Origin: an uncultured Kordia sp.
GTDB lineage: Bacteria; Bacteroidota; Bacteroidia; Flavobacteriales; Flavobacteriaceae
Length of the DNA stretch: 64,000 nucleotides
Assembly (NCBI RefSeq): GCF_947489565.1
Contig: NZ_CANLEA010000006.1
Location: forward strand, 245,719 to 309,718
Reading direction: 5' to 3'
The position numbers were made by a program, and so were the translations under genes. How positions within the stretch are numbered: the first letter of the stretch is position 1; each line of letters starts with the position of its first letter. The notes below the pieces were generated by a model. The model saw only the letters and a list, made by a program, of their open reading frames with translations, did no database searches and was not told the DNA's origin. This document shows, one piece after another, positions 45,001 to 53,853 of the stretch.

Positions 45001-45049
45001 TGGTAGTTGTTACTGTAATAAAAATGAGTAAAAGTAATAGTCTTTGCAT
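42011..45049 (-). CDS. T9SS-exported protein with two seven-repeat blocks inside Ig-like domains
   Basis: 1012 residues from ATG at 45049 (signal MQRLLLLLIFITVTTTNYAQ); the frame upstream to 45130 is not protein-like. Residues about 25-165 resemble a discoidin/F5-8-type binding domain (NVIDQNSNTKYLDF...IGFQVDM). Then comes an Ig-like domain (VSVIEGSDVSFNVVASG...YQWY) whose middle holds seven tandem 42-residue repeats (consensus NKTTTDGLGNN.C.GVYESN, then GTIYVAT.GGLSISTDGG) before the Ig domain resumes (AGETNATLTLNNVQLADDG). A second Ig domain carries another seven repeats. Seven repeats with SISTDGG hairpins suggest seven-bladed propellers. A T9SS sorting domain (LYPNPSHSILAITG...VFKFIKL) ends the protein. 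It is likely a cell-surface adhesin. Confidence 0.85.
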   Translation of the reverse strand: MQRLLLLLIFITVTTTNYAQGIFDSSIHTATTFGSVNSPGGEGAQNVIDQNSNTKYLDFNANDGIGFQVDMLGVASRVTSMEFVTANDAPERDPTNYEIFGSNDGTNFTSITTGVIPCISTRFFSRTFSFQNTNSYTHYRLNFTGTCSASSILQIADVQLINCDIAINTQPQDVSVIEGSDVSFNVVASGTNSMYQWYGEGELITNKTTTDGLGNNVCRGVYESNGTIYAGTFGGLSISTDGGTTFTNKTTTDGLGSNICSDIYESNGTIYVATSGGLSISTDAGNTFTNKTTTDGLGNNNCVGVYESNGIIYVATSGGGLSISTNAGNTFTTKTTTDGLGDNFCRDVYESNSIIYVATSGGLSISTDAGNTFTNKTIADGLGNNGCLAIYESNGTIYAATSGGLSISTDGGNTFTNKTIADGLGNNFCRDVYESNGTIYVATDGGISISTDGGATFTNKTTADGLGNNICNGVYESNGTTYVATNGGLSIISSFVPIAGETNATLTLNNVQLADDGGQYFVEVFNTSTCNEQSNLVTLTVDPCDIAIMTPPQNVSVIEGSDASFNVVASGTNVMYQWYEPGELITNKTTTDGLGSNVCYDVYESNSIIYVATNGGLSISTDRGSTFANKTTTDGLGNNVCNGVYESNGTIYVATNGGLSISTDGGSTFTNKTTTDGLGNNICNGVYESNGTIYVATVAGLSTSTNGGTSFTNKTTTDGLGSNVCNGIYESNGTIYVATDGGLSISTDAGNNFMNKTTTDGLGTNDCLGVYESNGTIYVATFGGGLSISTDAGNNFMNKTTTDGLGSNICFDVYESNGAIYVATPGAGLSISIDGGNTFTTRTTADGLGSDFCRGVYESNGTIYVASGDIIFGGSLSIISPFTPLAGETNATLTLNNVQLADDGSQYLVEVFSSSLCSVQSNLAFLTVDATLGVDTNTIIEKLSLYPNPSHSILAITGLKEIKDYVIYDIQGSKIVQGKITNNQPINIEKLQSGVYFLKLKDVKNVFKFIKL
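42412..43292 (-). repeat. Seven 126-bp coding tandem repeats, block 2
   Basis: Near-identical 126-bp (42-codon) units inside the 42011..45049 gene; boundaries are approximate. The units diverge mainly at the residues after GLG and after VAT. The last is longer (an extra SGDIIFGG). Confidence 0.85.
43578..44434 (-). repeat. Seven 126-bp coding tandem repeats, block 1
   Basis: Same unit as block 2, again seven copies, inside the first Ig-like domain. High DNA identity between units makes copy number prone to change by recombination, and also prone to assembly error. Confidence 0.85.
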
Positions 45050-45229
45050 ATTAAAGTAGATTTTAGATAGGTAGGATTGGGGTTCATAAATGAATAAATC
45101 TAAACAAAGATATATAACATGATACCTCATAACTTTTAAATGTTCTGAATAGGTACTATGGTGTTCTGAAAAGTCAATAAATTAAAATTTGGAATTGTTG
45201 TACAGTAAGTGTTGTATATCCTAAAGTAG

Positions 45230-45472
45230 ATTTATGATGTACGATTTTAGGAATGTTATTGCCACGTCATACTTCCTCGCAGTGACGTATTTTTGAAGCT
45301 TCAGATTATTACATGTACAAACGTCACTTCGAGTGGTTTTTCGAAATGGAATGAAGAAAAATTGTATCGAGAAGTACTCAGAAACTATCTATATCAAAGC
45401 ACTTCTCGATACATTTTTTTCATTTTACTACGTAATGAAAAAACCACTCGAAGAGACGCTTTGAATATCTAT
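45230..45472. repeat. Nested inverted-repeat element
   Basis: After TTGCCACGTCATACTTCCTC (45259) comes a large palindrome: outer arms CGTCACTTCGAGTGGTTTTT (from about 45319) and GAAAAAACCACTCGAAGAGACG (to about 45463), inner arms TTGTATCGAGAAGT (from 45360) and ACTTCTCGATACA (to 45413). Relatives at 41606, 49143 and 49345. The 452-bp gap 45050-45501 has no credible gene. Confidence 0.75.
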
Positions 45473-45501
45473 AATTCGTATGTTTCTGACAAAAAATAAA
45501 A

Positions 45502-48078
45502 CTAAGACTTCTGTATCTCTTCCAAAATCTTCTCAGTGATTTTCGTTAATTGACCATCCAAAATGCCTTTGCGTTTCGCTTCTTTCAAGCTGATAATATA
45601 TTCCTCCTTATTTCCGGTAGTTTCGTTTCTTTCTTGAATATACATTCCGAATTGATAATCACCGAGTTCTAAAATCTTTTGTTGTGTAGTATCCATACTT
45701 TCTTTATCAAACTTCTCCAATCTTGGAAACTCACTCACAATAATGCAGTATACTTTTTTGTCTTTCCCATTGGCGATGGAATTCATCGTTTCCAATACTT
45801 CATTTTCAATAATATAACGTGAATTAAAAAAGTTTATCGACAACATAAAAATCACCAAATCACTTTCTTCCAATTCCTTTTGAATCTGATCGTGCCATTT
45901 TCCAATCGTAATATCTTCACAACTCCAATTATCAGCGACATCAAACAATTTTAGCATGTTTAAATGCTTGCGTAGTTCATCTTTATATTCCACATCTTTT
46001 CTGGAATAGGAAATAAATATCTTTTTTAGTTTAATATTTTTGTCAGGTAAGAAATATTTGTATTTACTTTTATTATGTTTATATGATAAGTTTTCAATCA
46101 AATCATTTTCATTTATTGAATATGTAAATGTTCTAGAATTTTGATTATTTGAATCTATCAATGACATAAAATAAACAAATATTTTTCCATCAATTGATAT
46201 GTACAAATCTTTGGGAATTCCAATTTGAGCTAAAATTTCTTCATAGTATTTTTTTATTTGGCTACTTTTGTTTATTTGTACTTTTGTTTGCCAATATGCA
46301 AGTAAAATTTCGATAAAAATATATCGATTATATTTGTTTAAATTCTTTTTTTCTTCTGTGTTTTTTGTTTTTGTTCTAACAGTGATTGTTAGTTTTGAAG
46401 AGTCTAAAACTATCCAAACAATAAAGTTGTTAGTATAATGAAAAAGTAATTGATCTTCTCTATAATATTCAATATCAAAACTTTTATTTATTGTTTGCGT
46501 CAATAAAATTATAATCCTCCTTGGAATAAAATTTTTAAATTTTAAGACAAAAGCAGGAGTATTTAAAAAAGATTCTAGCCAATGGTTTTTGTTAGAATTA
46601 ATAATTATAGGTAAACAGGATGGAACAATGTACTGACTTGATGTATTATTTTTGAAAATTATTTTTTCATTTAACAATAATTTTATGGTTTTATCATCAA
46701 TATTTAGATTTGATAATTTTTTGTAACTAATTCTTCCATTATTTAAGTTCTTCCTATTTAGAACAGTTCTATAAATTTTACTAATTGTTTTTGTTGGATT
46801 CAACCAAGCAACATCATTTAATATATAATCATTTTTGTAGTATATTATTAAGCCTTTATGTGCTAGTTGTTCTAAATCTTCTCTAAGATATTTTTTTTTG
46901 TCTTTTATAGACAAACCTTCTCTTTTGTAATATTTAACAATTGTATTAAGTGAAATGGCATCGCTACTTTTTTTATTAATGATATAATTTAGAAAATTGG
47001 GATACCAAATTGGAACTATTTTTTTTGATGATTGAACTTCAATAATATCCCATAAAGTAACTTTTAAATAATTTAATGCGGCTTTATTACGTAATGTAGA
47101 ATGATTTAAGTTAAATGATAGATGAAATTCATCAATTATGTTGTATTCTTTATATGGTAATTTCAAATTTTGTTTACTATTATCCTCATCCGCATGGGTT
47201 TGGATCAAGAGTATTGGATTATTGTAGTTATTGTCATTTTGTTTTTGAAAGTAATATTGTAATTCTGATAACCAGTACATTCTATTGCGATTCTGAATAG
47301 GATTATCGTTATTATCTTTTTTTAATAAAGAATTAGAATCACTTTTAGGAGTCCAAACAAGAATATTAATTGCTCCGAGTGTTAAAAGGGCCTGATATAT
47401 GCCATTATAATAATCTTGTCCTCCAAAATCATAAAAAATGGCTTTAGGTAAGTTATAGTTTATACGTTCTTTGCTAGGAACTGTAGAAAAAATATGTGTA
47501 CTTGTATTTCTAGCTACTTCAAGCTTAGAACAATCTTTTGTTTGTAAATATTTTAAAAGTGTAGATTTACCAGAAGCATGATTCCCTAGTAGAATTATTT
47601 TTACTGGTAACTGAATAGTAATTCTATTTTCATATAATTTTTGTAATTCACTTTTGATAATATTTAGATGATTTTCATCTTGATTTAATGATATATTTAT
47701 GCGCTTAACAAAGGGATTGTTTTCTATATTTAAATACTTTATTCTATTTAATAGTATAATAGTTTTTAATTCTTTTAAATCGTTTATTGTATTACTTGAT
47801 ATATTTAATCTTGAAAGCTTGATTAAAGATTTTAGGCTTTCGATTTTAGCAATTTTATTGCTTGAAATATCAAGTTGAACTAAGCTAATTAGTTTTTCAA
47901 GATTTCCGATTTTAGAAATTTTGTTAGATGAAATATTTAATTTCTGAAGATTTGTTTGCTTTTCAAGGTTTTCAATTTTAGAAATTCTGTTATAAGAAAT
48001 ATTTAATTCGTGAAGATTTGTTTGTTTTTCAAGGTTTTCAATTTTAGAAATTTGATTGCCATATATATATATATAAGG
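45502..48078 (-). pseudogene. Roc-COR-TIR part of a frameshifted LRR-GTPase-TIR gene
   Basis: This frame is open from just after a TGA at 48079 down to the stop at 45502 but has no ATG before 47280. Read from the top it encodes further SDS22-like LRRs (ISKIENLEKQTNL repeats), then a Roc GTPase: P-loop GNHASGKST, switch II DFGGQ, and a base-recognition strand ILLIQTHADE. A COR-like region follows (WLNPTKTISKIYRTVL), and a C-terminal TIR domain starts KKIFISYSRKDVEYKDEL and continues WSCEDITIGKWHDQIQKELEESDLVIF. The first three LRRs are in another frame at 48044..48412. A net gain of one TA, or loss of two, in the tract 48061-48075 would join them into one protein of about 970 residues. Either a phase-variable gene in the off state, a dying gene, or a base-calling error. 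Function if intact: a STAND/Roco-like switch driving a TIR effector. Confidence 0.8.
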
Positions 48079-48412
48079 TCAACAGATTAGTGAGCTTTTC
48101 AAGGTTTTCAATTTTAGAAATTTGATTGCCATATAGATGTAAAGTTGATAGTTTTTTCAACTTATCAAGATTTTCAATTTTAGAAATTTGATTACCAGAA
48201 ATATTTAGTTTTTTTAGTTCAGTTAGACTATTAAAACCCTTAATTTCCTTAATTTTATTTTTTCTTAAGTTCAACCCAATTATTTGTTTGTCCTTACTCA
48301 AAAAATATATGTTAGAATTTCTCCAACTTATAATTTCATTCTCATCCTTCGTTTCTTCCAACGTAATACCATACACTGCCTCTAACTCTAAAATCTCTTT
48401 TGGTTTGCTCAT
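48044..48412 (-). CDS. N-terminal LRR fragment of the LRR-Roc-COR-TIR gene
   Basis: 122 residues from ATG at 48412: a 30-residue cap (EILELEAVYGITLEETKDENE) then SDS22-like LRRs with a 22-residue period (LKKLNISGNQISKIENLDKL, LSTLHLYGNQISKIENLEKL). In the next repeat the frame is lost in the TA tract and the product ends LYIYIWQSNF where LYIYGNQISK would be expected. On its own it would be a short LRR protein with no effector. Confidence 0.8.
   Translation of the reverse strand: MSKPKEILELEAVYGITLEETKDENEIISWRNSNIYFLSKDKQIIGLNLRKNKIKEIKGFNSLTELKKLNISGNQISKIENLDKLKKLSTLHLYGNQISKIENLEKLTNLLTLYIYIWQSNF
48061..48075. repeat. (AT)7A microsatellite at the frameshift
   Basis: Fifteen alternating A/T bases, inside the LRR coding region and exactly where the two open frames meet. 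With 16 bases between the ACC codon and GGC the frame is off; 12 or 18 would restore GNQISKIENL. Dinucleotide tracts change length by polymerase slippage. Confidence 0.9.
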
Positions 48413-49614
48413 GCTTATTTCTGTATTCTAAAATTTTTGTACGAATACAAGATACAAATTTGTAGGAAAGTGTTTTTAATGTGTCAATTTGATAATTTGA
48501 GCATATACTAATGAATTAATATATGTTCAATTAGGAAATAAAAGCCGCAACGAAGCACTTTCATTTCATACATAAGCACATCATAGTTGTTAAATACAAC
48601 TTTGGAGGTATCCAAAACATGTTTGAATGATTCCGAAACTATTTTGAAGGATTAAATAAATACTTCAAAACCATCATAAAAGGCTTTTTTGTACTAATCA
48701 GACACTTAAAAGCTATAAACAAGTCCTTTTAATCGTTACATTAATACTTCGAGGTATTAATGTATTGCTTCGAAATACTTTTGGAATACTTAAAAAGGTG
48801 CTTGGAAGGGTTGAACCCTTGTCGGTATGGGGTGTTTTTAATGTATCTATTTGATAATTTGAAAATGTACTAATTGAAACACAGATCTTTTCAAAACGTC
48901 TTTGCGAGCATTTTATATTGAGTTTTTCGAAATGAAAAATGCGTGGCAATCTGTTTCTTAGTAAATTCTAAATCTTCTTAGAATGAGACTGCCACGTCAT
49001 GCTTCCTCGCAGTGACGTTAAGTGAAAAACAAAAAAACAATTCGTGAATTCGTGGTAAAAATAAAGAAGAGGATTAAGAGCGTTTTTCTATTATTCAAAA
49101 AGATGATGAGATGCTGAATCAAGTTCAGCATGACGTGGAGTAGCTATCGAGAAGTACTTGGAAACTGAGTCTTTCAAAGCACTTCTCGATACAATTCGCT
49201 TAGGCGAATCACTCGAAGTGACGTTAAGTGAAAAAAACAATTCGTGAATTCGTGGTAAAATAGAGAAGAGGATTAAGAGCGTTTTTCTATCATTCAAAAA
49301 GATGATGAGATGCTGCATCAAGTTCAGCTAGATGTGGAATAGCTTTGGAGAAGTACTTGGAAACTGAGTATTTTAAAGCACTTCTCGATACAATTTTTTC
49401 ATTTTACTGCGTAATGAAAAAACCACTAGAAATGACGCTTTAGAGTCAAAACAGAACAATTCGTGAATTCGTGACAAAAGCAAGAGTTCTAGAAAGCCGC
49501 TTAATTATTCAGTTTTTCATTCAAATTGGATTCCTCTCTTACTTCGACAAGCTCAGTAGAAGTCATTTGGAAATCGAAAATTCTACAAAGTCAATGACAA
49601 AAAAAGAAAAGAAG
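48413..49614. repeat. Non-coding repeat cluster between the LRR-TIR gene and lipA
   Basis: No believable gene in about 1.2 kb. 48413-48890 is AT-rich with short palindromes (TTAATAC-TTCGAG-GTATTAA at 48741-48760). 48900-49020 has the GCGAGCATTTT...TGCGTGGCAAT and GCCACGTCATGCTTCCTCGC repeats. A unit of about 206 bp (starting GTGACGTTAAGTGAAAAA at 49012 and again at 49218) is duplicated in tandem; each copy has AATTCGTGAATTCGTG, GATGAGATGCTG.ATCAAGTTCAGC and the GAGAAGTACTTGGAAACTGAGT...AGCACTTCTCGATACAA inverted repeat. ACTTCGACAAGCTCAGTA follows at 49540. Confidence 0.75.
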
Positions 49615-49645
49615 AAAAAAGGCTAGAAGCGAAAGCGACTAGCCT
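49615..49645 (-). terminator. Terminator of lipA
   Basis: GGCTAG (49621-49626) pairs with CTAGCC (49639-49644); the loop is GCGAAAGCG-rich. On the minus strand a T6 run follows, 40 bp after the lipA stop. Confidence 0.8.
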
Positions 49646-49684
49646 AAAATTTATAATTCATAATTCTGAATTTAACATTCAAAA

Positions 49685-50560
49685 TTAATCAATATGTTTA
49701 TGTGCTTTATACGAAGAACGCACCAACGCACCACTTTCTACATGACGGAAACCTAATTCCAATCCGATTTCGCGGTAACGATCAAATTCAGCAGGTGTTA
49801 CAAAACGTTTTACAGGTAAGTGTTTCTTACTTGGCTGTAAATACTGTCCGATCGTAACGACATCCACATTCGCAGCACTTAAATCGTGCAGTGTTTGAAT
49901 CACTTCTTCTTCCGTTTCTCCCAAACCAAGCATAATACCCGATTTAGTTCTGTTAATTCCTTGATCTTTCAAATATTTCAATACACCCAAACTACGATCA
50001 TATTTCGCTTGAATTCGTACTTCACGCGTCAAACGACGTACCGTTTCCATGTTGTGAGACACTACTTCTGGAGACACTTCTACAATACGATCCAAATGAC
50101 GTTCAATCCCTTGAAAATCTGGAATCAAGGTTTCTAGTGTAGTTGTAGGATTCATTCGGCGAACCGCTTTCACAGTTTCTGCCCAAATAATACTTCCCAT
50201 ATCTTTTAAATCATCACGATCTACCGAAGTCAAAACGGCGTGTTTAATCTTCATGATTTTAATAGAACGCGCTACTTTTTCAGGTTCATCCCAAGCAACC
50301 GTTTCTGGTCGTCCAGTTTTTACACCACAAAATCCGCACGAGCGTGTACATACATTTCCTAAAATCATAAAAGTGGCTGTTCCTTCGCCCCAGCATTCGC
50401 CCATATTTGGACAACTTCCAGACGTACAAATCGTATTCAATTTGTATTTGTCAACCAATCCACGAAGTTCGGTATATTTCTTTCCTGTTGGAAGCTTCAC
50501 ACGAAGCCATTTCGGTTTCCCTTTTGGAGGTAATACACTTGCTTTTGTTTCTACACTCAT
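49685..50560 (-). CDS. lipA: Lipoyl synthase
   Basis: 291 residues, a radical-SAM enzyme that inserts two sulfurs into protein-bound octanoate. The auxiliary cluster cysteines are in [13 protein letters not shown] and the radical-SAM cluster in CTRSCGFCG (CxxxCxxC). The C-terminal RSSYKAH motif, whose serine ligates the auxiliary cluster, is present ([15 protein letters not shown]). Monocistronic, own terminator. Supplies lipoate to pyruvate and 2-oxoglutarate dehydrogenases. Confidence 0.96.
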   Translation of the reverse strand: MSVETKASVLPPKGKPKWLRVKLPTGKKYTELRGLVDKYKLNTICTSGSCPNMGECWGEGTATFMILGNVCTRSCGFCGVKTGRPETVAWDEPEKVARSIKIMKIKHAVLTSVDRDDLKDMGSIIWAETVKAVRRMNPTTTLETLIPDFQGIERHLDRIVEVSPEVVSHNMETVRRLTREVRIQAKYDRSLGVLKYLKDQGINRTKSGIMLGLGETEEEVIQTLHDLSAANVDVVTIGQYLQPSKKHLPVKRFVTPAEFDRYREIGLELGFRHVESGALVRSSYKAHKHID

Positions 50561-50789
50561 AGTAGCTATGCTATTCGTTCAAAATATGAACAGCAAAGAT
50601 ACAAAGAATCTCTTTGAAAATAATATTTGTTGTTAGTTGTTTGTGACTCGTTGTTAGTTGTGGATTGTCGTTTGAAAACATCTTTATAATTCAGACTTCA
50701 AAGTTTTTGTCACGAATTCACGAATGTTTTTTAATGATTCTTCTTGTGATGATGATTGCGAATTGATTTTGTTTTGAGCCTTTAAGCTA

Positions 50790-50930
50790 TTATATTTTAA
50801 ATGCTAAATGTTGAATTTTAAATTGAAAAACCAATAACCATAACAAACGAACAAACGAACAAACGAACAAATGAACAAATGAGCAAATGAACAAACAAAA
50901 TTTAAAATGCAAAACTCAAAATGTAAAATG
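50790..50930. repeat. Module mosaic with an AACAAACG octamer array
   Basis: The 407-bp gap 50561-50967 has no gene. It contains AAATGCT/AAATGTT/GAATTTT/AAATTGA heptamers (about 50797-50825), then six 8-bp units AACAAACG/AACAAATG/AGCAAATG (50842-50889), then AAAATGCAAAACTCAAAATG and CCTAACACC/CACCCAAAAACCC. The order matches the region 55708-55842. Confidence 0.8.
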
Positions 50931-50967
50931 AAAAAGTATTTTCCCTAACACCTAACACCCAAAAACC

Positions 50968-52182
50968 CTAAAGCGTAAAAAGATACCAAATAGAAAATCC
51001 AGTTAAAAACAACATTCCCAACCAACTTAGAATACGCAATCTGAGTTTAGGTTGCCATTCTTTTGGAGTATGTTTACTGGTAATAAGTACGTAATTGGAA
51101 ATGGCATAAAATGGTGCAGTTATAAAAGATAAAGCTGTAGCAATAAAGATAAGCGTTGACATTTCTGTTAAGAATTGTGTCAGAATCAGAATAGTTCCTG
51201 CAACCAGAATCAACATCCAAAAGATATAACTGTGTTTGATGTACTTTCCAAATAACAACTGACTCGTTTTTGCCATGGCTCTTGGAGAAGCATCTAAAGT
51301 GGTCAATGTGGTGCTAAACATGGTGGTAAAAGCTGCAATAGCAATAATAATATACGCGCCGCTTCCTAAGTTTTTGGTATATAAATCGATAAGTTGTGAA
51401 GCAAATTCACCACCTTTTGAAGAAAATTCTATTCCAGAAGCAAACATCACATACGCACCTAAAGCAATAAAACAAGCACCTAAAATGATCGTGACAATAT
51501 AACCGAAATTAAAATCGAACAAAGCTGTTTTTGGCGTGAAATCTTCCGTTTCTTGACGTTTTTCAATTGCCCAGAGCGAGTGCCAAATCGAAATATCTAG
51601 CGGTGCTGGCATCCATCCCATAAAAACAATTAAGAGTGTAAGTCCAGCTCCTTCTGGAAAAATTTGTCCAATAGTTAAGGCTTCATTTCCATTAGAAATT
51701 GCAAAAGTAACAGCAAAAATGGTACTTATGGTTAGTGTAATGATGATGACTTTCATCAATTTATCTAAAAAGGAATAACGTCCCATTGTTAAAATTCCCA
51801 AGCAAATTAATGTGATAATGGTACTCCAAACGGCCATGGTAAAATCAATTCCAAATAATTGTTTTGCCAAACCAGCTGTGACAATAGTTACGGCGGTTTG
51901 TATGGTAAACATGGTTGCAAAGGATAGAATGAAATACGCAACCAATAATCCTTTGCTTAGTTTTTTATAACCATCTAACAAACTTTCGCCTGTGGCAGCA
52001 GCATATCGTGGTCCGAATTGAAAGAACGGATATTTGAATAAATTCACAAGCAATAATGCCCAGAGCAATCCGAAACCGAATTCTGCGCCCACTTTGGTAG
52101 AATTTACTAAATGTGATACACCAATGGCAGCTCCAGCGAATAATAATCCTGGGCCTAGTTTTTTAAGAAAAGAAGCATTCAT
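50968..52182 (-). CDS. Nramp-family transporter without the canonical metal motifs
   Basis: 404 residues with about eleven TM helices and the Nramp opening GPGLLFAGAAIGVSH...STKVGAEFG. In metal-transporting Nramps the TM1 unwound segment reads DPGN and TM6 has MPHN; here the aligned positions are GVSH and MPAP, so the Asp, Asn and TM6 His/Asn that ligate Mn/Fe are gone. The substrate is therefore unlikely to be a divalent metal bound in the standard way. It overlaps the upstream sigma factor by 4 bp (ATGA), so it is the last gene of a tightly coupled operon with the GT2 and sigma genes. Confidence 0.8.
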   Translation of the reverse strand: MNASFLKKLGPGLLFAGAAIGVSHLVNSTKVGAEFGFGLLWALLLVNLFKYPFFQFGPRYAAATGESLLDGYKKLSKGLLVAYFILSFATMFTIQTAVTIVTAGLAKQLFGIDFTMAVWSTIITLICLGILTMGRYSFLDKLMKVIIITLTISTIFAVTFAISNGNEALTIGQIFPEGAGLTLLIVFMGWMPAPLDISIWHSLWAIEKRQETEDFTPKTALFDFNFGYIVTIILGACFIALGAYVMFASGIEFSSKGGEFASQLIDLYTKNLGSGAYIIIAIAAFTTMFSTTLTTLDASPRAMAKTSQLLFGKYIKHSYIFWMLILVAGTILILTQFLTEMSTLIFIATALSFITAPFYAISNYVLITSKHTPKEWQPKLRLRILSWLGMLFLTGFSIWYLFTL

Positions 52183-52736
52183 TGTTTTTGAATAATTTCT
52201 GCAAGTAGCTTTTTAGCACGCAATAATTTCACCTTTACATTATTCATTGGTTCTTGCAGTTGTTCGGAGATTTCTTTGTAACTCAACTCTTGAAAGTAGC
52301 GTAAATTGATGATTTCTTGGTAATGCGGTTTTAGCTTTTTAATATCACGCAAAAGTTTGGCTAAGTTTTGTTCTGTAATGATTTTATCTTCCGGAGTTGG
52401 ACCATCATCAATGATTTGATAGACTTCTTCTTCCTGTTCACCCGTAGTTTCAATCAGCTTTTTTTTCTTGCGAAGAAAGTCAATATGTACATTTTTAGAA
52501 ATGGTAATCAACCACGTTTTAAACTTGTACTGCTCGTCATACGTGTCAATTTTATCAAAAGCTTTAGAGAAAGTTTGAATGGTAATGTCTTCCGCATCGT
52601 TCTCATTTTGAACACGTTTGAGTTGAAAACCATATACATCATTCCAAAAAGAATTTAGAAGAAAATTGAAAGCTACTTGATTGCCCAATTTAGCTTTTTG
52701 TATGTATGCTTTCAGAATCGTTTCTGCTATTTCCAA
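52179..52736 (-). CDS. ECF-type RNA polymerase sigma factor
   Basis: 185 residues. Region 2 is NDAEDITIQTFSKAFDKIDTY...WLITISKNVHIDFLRKKKK (residues about 40-90) and region 4 LKPHYQEIINLRYFQELSYKEISEQL with the HTH at about 150-175. No anti-sigma gene is adjacent; instead it overlaps the glycosyltransferase gene by 10 bp on one side and the Nramp-like gene by 4 bp on the other. The transporter, a membrane protein, could act as its regulator, but that is a guess. Confidence 0.88.
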   Translation of the reverse strand: MEIAETILKAYIQKAKLGNQVAFNFLLNSFWNDVYGFQLKRVQNENDAEDITIQTFSKAFDKIDTYDEQYKFKTWLITISKNVHIDFLRKKKKLIETTGEQEEEVYQIIDDGPTPEDKIITEQNLAKLLRDIKKLKPHYQEIINLRYFQELSYKEISEQLQEPMNNVKVKLLRAKKLLAEIIQKQ

Positions 52737-53827
52737 TGCGTTGGTTTTGAAATCATGTTTGCTATAAAGATACCAAAATGAATGATAATTAAAAAGACTT
52801 CCAATATTGGAAGCAGATATAAGGAGTCTTGTTCTTTGAGTTTACGTGCCGAAAATCCAACAATAAAATATTGAACAACAATTCGAATTCCAATAATTCC
52901 TAAAGTAAGTTTCCAAAGATCTGTACACAATAGAAAGATGGCAAGTGCCCAAAATAATACTTGCGAAGTATAAAAAACACCTAATAAGAATTTATGAATG
53001 AATTTGTAATGAGATGACGTGCTAACGTGTCTTCTTTTTTGACGAAACCATGAACCGAAACTGTTTTTTGGCTGCGAAATGGTAAAACTGTTATGAGCAT
53101 AACAAATGGTGGTGTTTTTGCCTGTTGCAGCATCTTTGATAAACAAATCGTCATCGCCAGATCGTATTTTGATATGATTTACAAAACCGTTGACTTTGTA
53201 GAATTCGCTTCTGTGATAGGCTAAATTTCGACCAACAGCTGTATAGGGAATGCCTAATTTTGCATAGCTGAATGCTTGTATGGCTGCCATTAACGTTTCA
53301 AATCGTATCAAAAGATTTAAGAACGAATTTTTCTTTCTCGCGTAAGCACCATATCCAATAATAATTGTTTTCGTCTTTGAAAAATGCTGTGTAAGTCCGG
53401 TCAGCCAATCTTGCGAAGCAGGTGCGCAATCGGCATCTGTAAATACTAAATAATCGTAAGTAGCCGCTTTAATTCCAAGCGTTAAAGCATATTTTTTATT
53501 TCCCCAAAATGCTTCATTATTTTCAACATTGACAACTTTAATATGGTTGTTCTTGGCTTCAAATTCTTCAATAATATCTCTGGTATCATCGGAAGAAGCA
53601 TCATTGATCAATACAATTTCAAACGTTTTATACGATTGTTGTAAAAGTTGCGGAATTAGGATTTTAAGATTTTCGGCTTCGTTTTTTGCGCAAACAATCA
53701 CAGAAACAGGAATGTTTTTAGGCTTGTTTTGTTTTGCTTTCTCAAAAGCGAATACTCCAAAAAGAAAAAAATAAAGTACTTGAATAGCTGCCATAGCTAT
53801 CAATGCATACAAAAGAAAAGTAATCAT
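52727..53827 (-). CDS. Membrane-bound family 2 glycosyltransferase
   Basis: 366 residues. An N-terminal TM helix (MITFLLYALIAMAAIQVLYFFLFG is split over 1-24), the GT-A fold beginning PVSVIVCAKNEAENL, the DDASSDD-like INDASSDDTRD, FTDADCAP with the DxD metal motif (about 131-138), RSGDDDLFI (acid/base Asp) and a QKRRH motif, then C-terminal TM helices. It resembles processive or polyprenyl-sugar GT2 enzymes that face the cytoplasm. The sugar and acceptor are unknown. Co-transcribed with the sigma and Nramp-like genes. Confidence 0.88.
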   Translation of the reverse strand: MITFLLYALIAMAAIQVLYFFLFGVFAFEKAKQNKPKNIPVSVIVCAKNEAENLKILIPQLLQQSYKTFEIVLINDASSDDTRDIIEEFEAKNNHIKVVNVENNEAFWGNKKYALTLGIKAATYDYLVFTDADCAPASQDWLTGLTQHFSKTKTIIIGYGAYARKKNSFLNLLIRFETLMAAIQAFSYAKLGIPYTAVGRNLAYHRSEFYKVNGFVNHIKIRSGDDDLFIKDAATGKNTTICYAHNSFTISQPKNSFGSWFRQKRRHVSTSSHYKFIHKFLLGVFYTSQVLFWALAIFLLCTDLWKLTLGIIGIRIVVQYFIVGFSARKLKEQDSLYLLPILEVFLIIIHFGIFIANMISKPTHWK

Positions 53828-53853
53828 AAAATAGGAGAGGAGCTAACTACTTA

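Noticed and set aside
45050..45130. N-terminal extension of the double-propeller gene
   Set aside because: The signal peptide begins at 45049 and the upstream 27 codons do not look like protein.
45293..45499. 68-residue plus-strand ORF
   Set aside because: It consists wholly of the nested inverted-repeat element and has no protein-like composition.
49091..49321. 76-residue minus-strand ORF ending in RHAELDSASHHLF
   Set aside because: HAELDSASH is a known translation artefact of a widespread bacterial intergenic repeat; the DNA is the repeat cluster described at 48413-49614.
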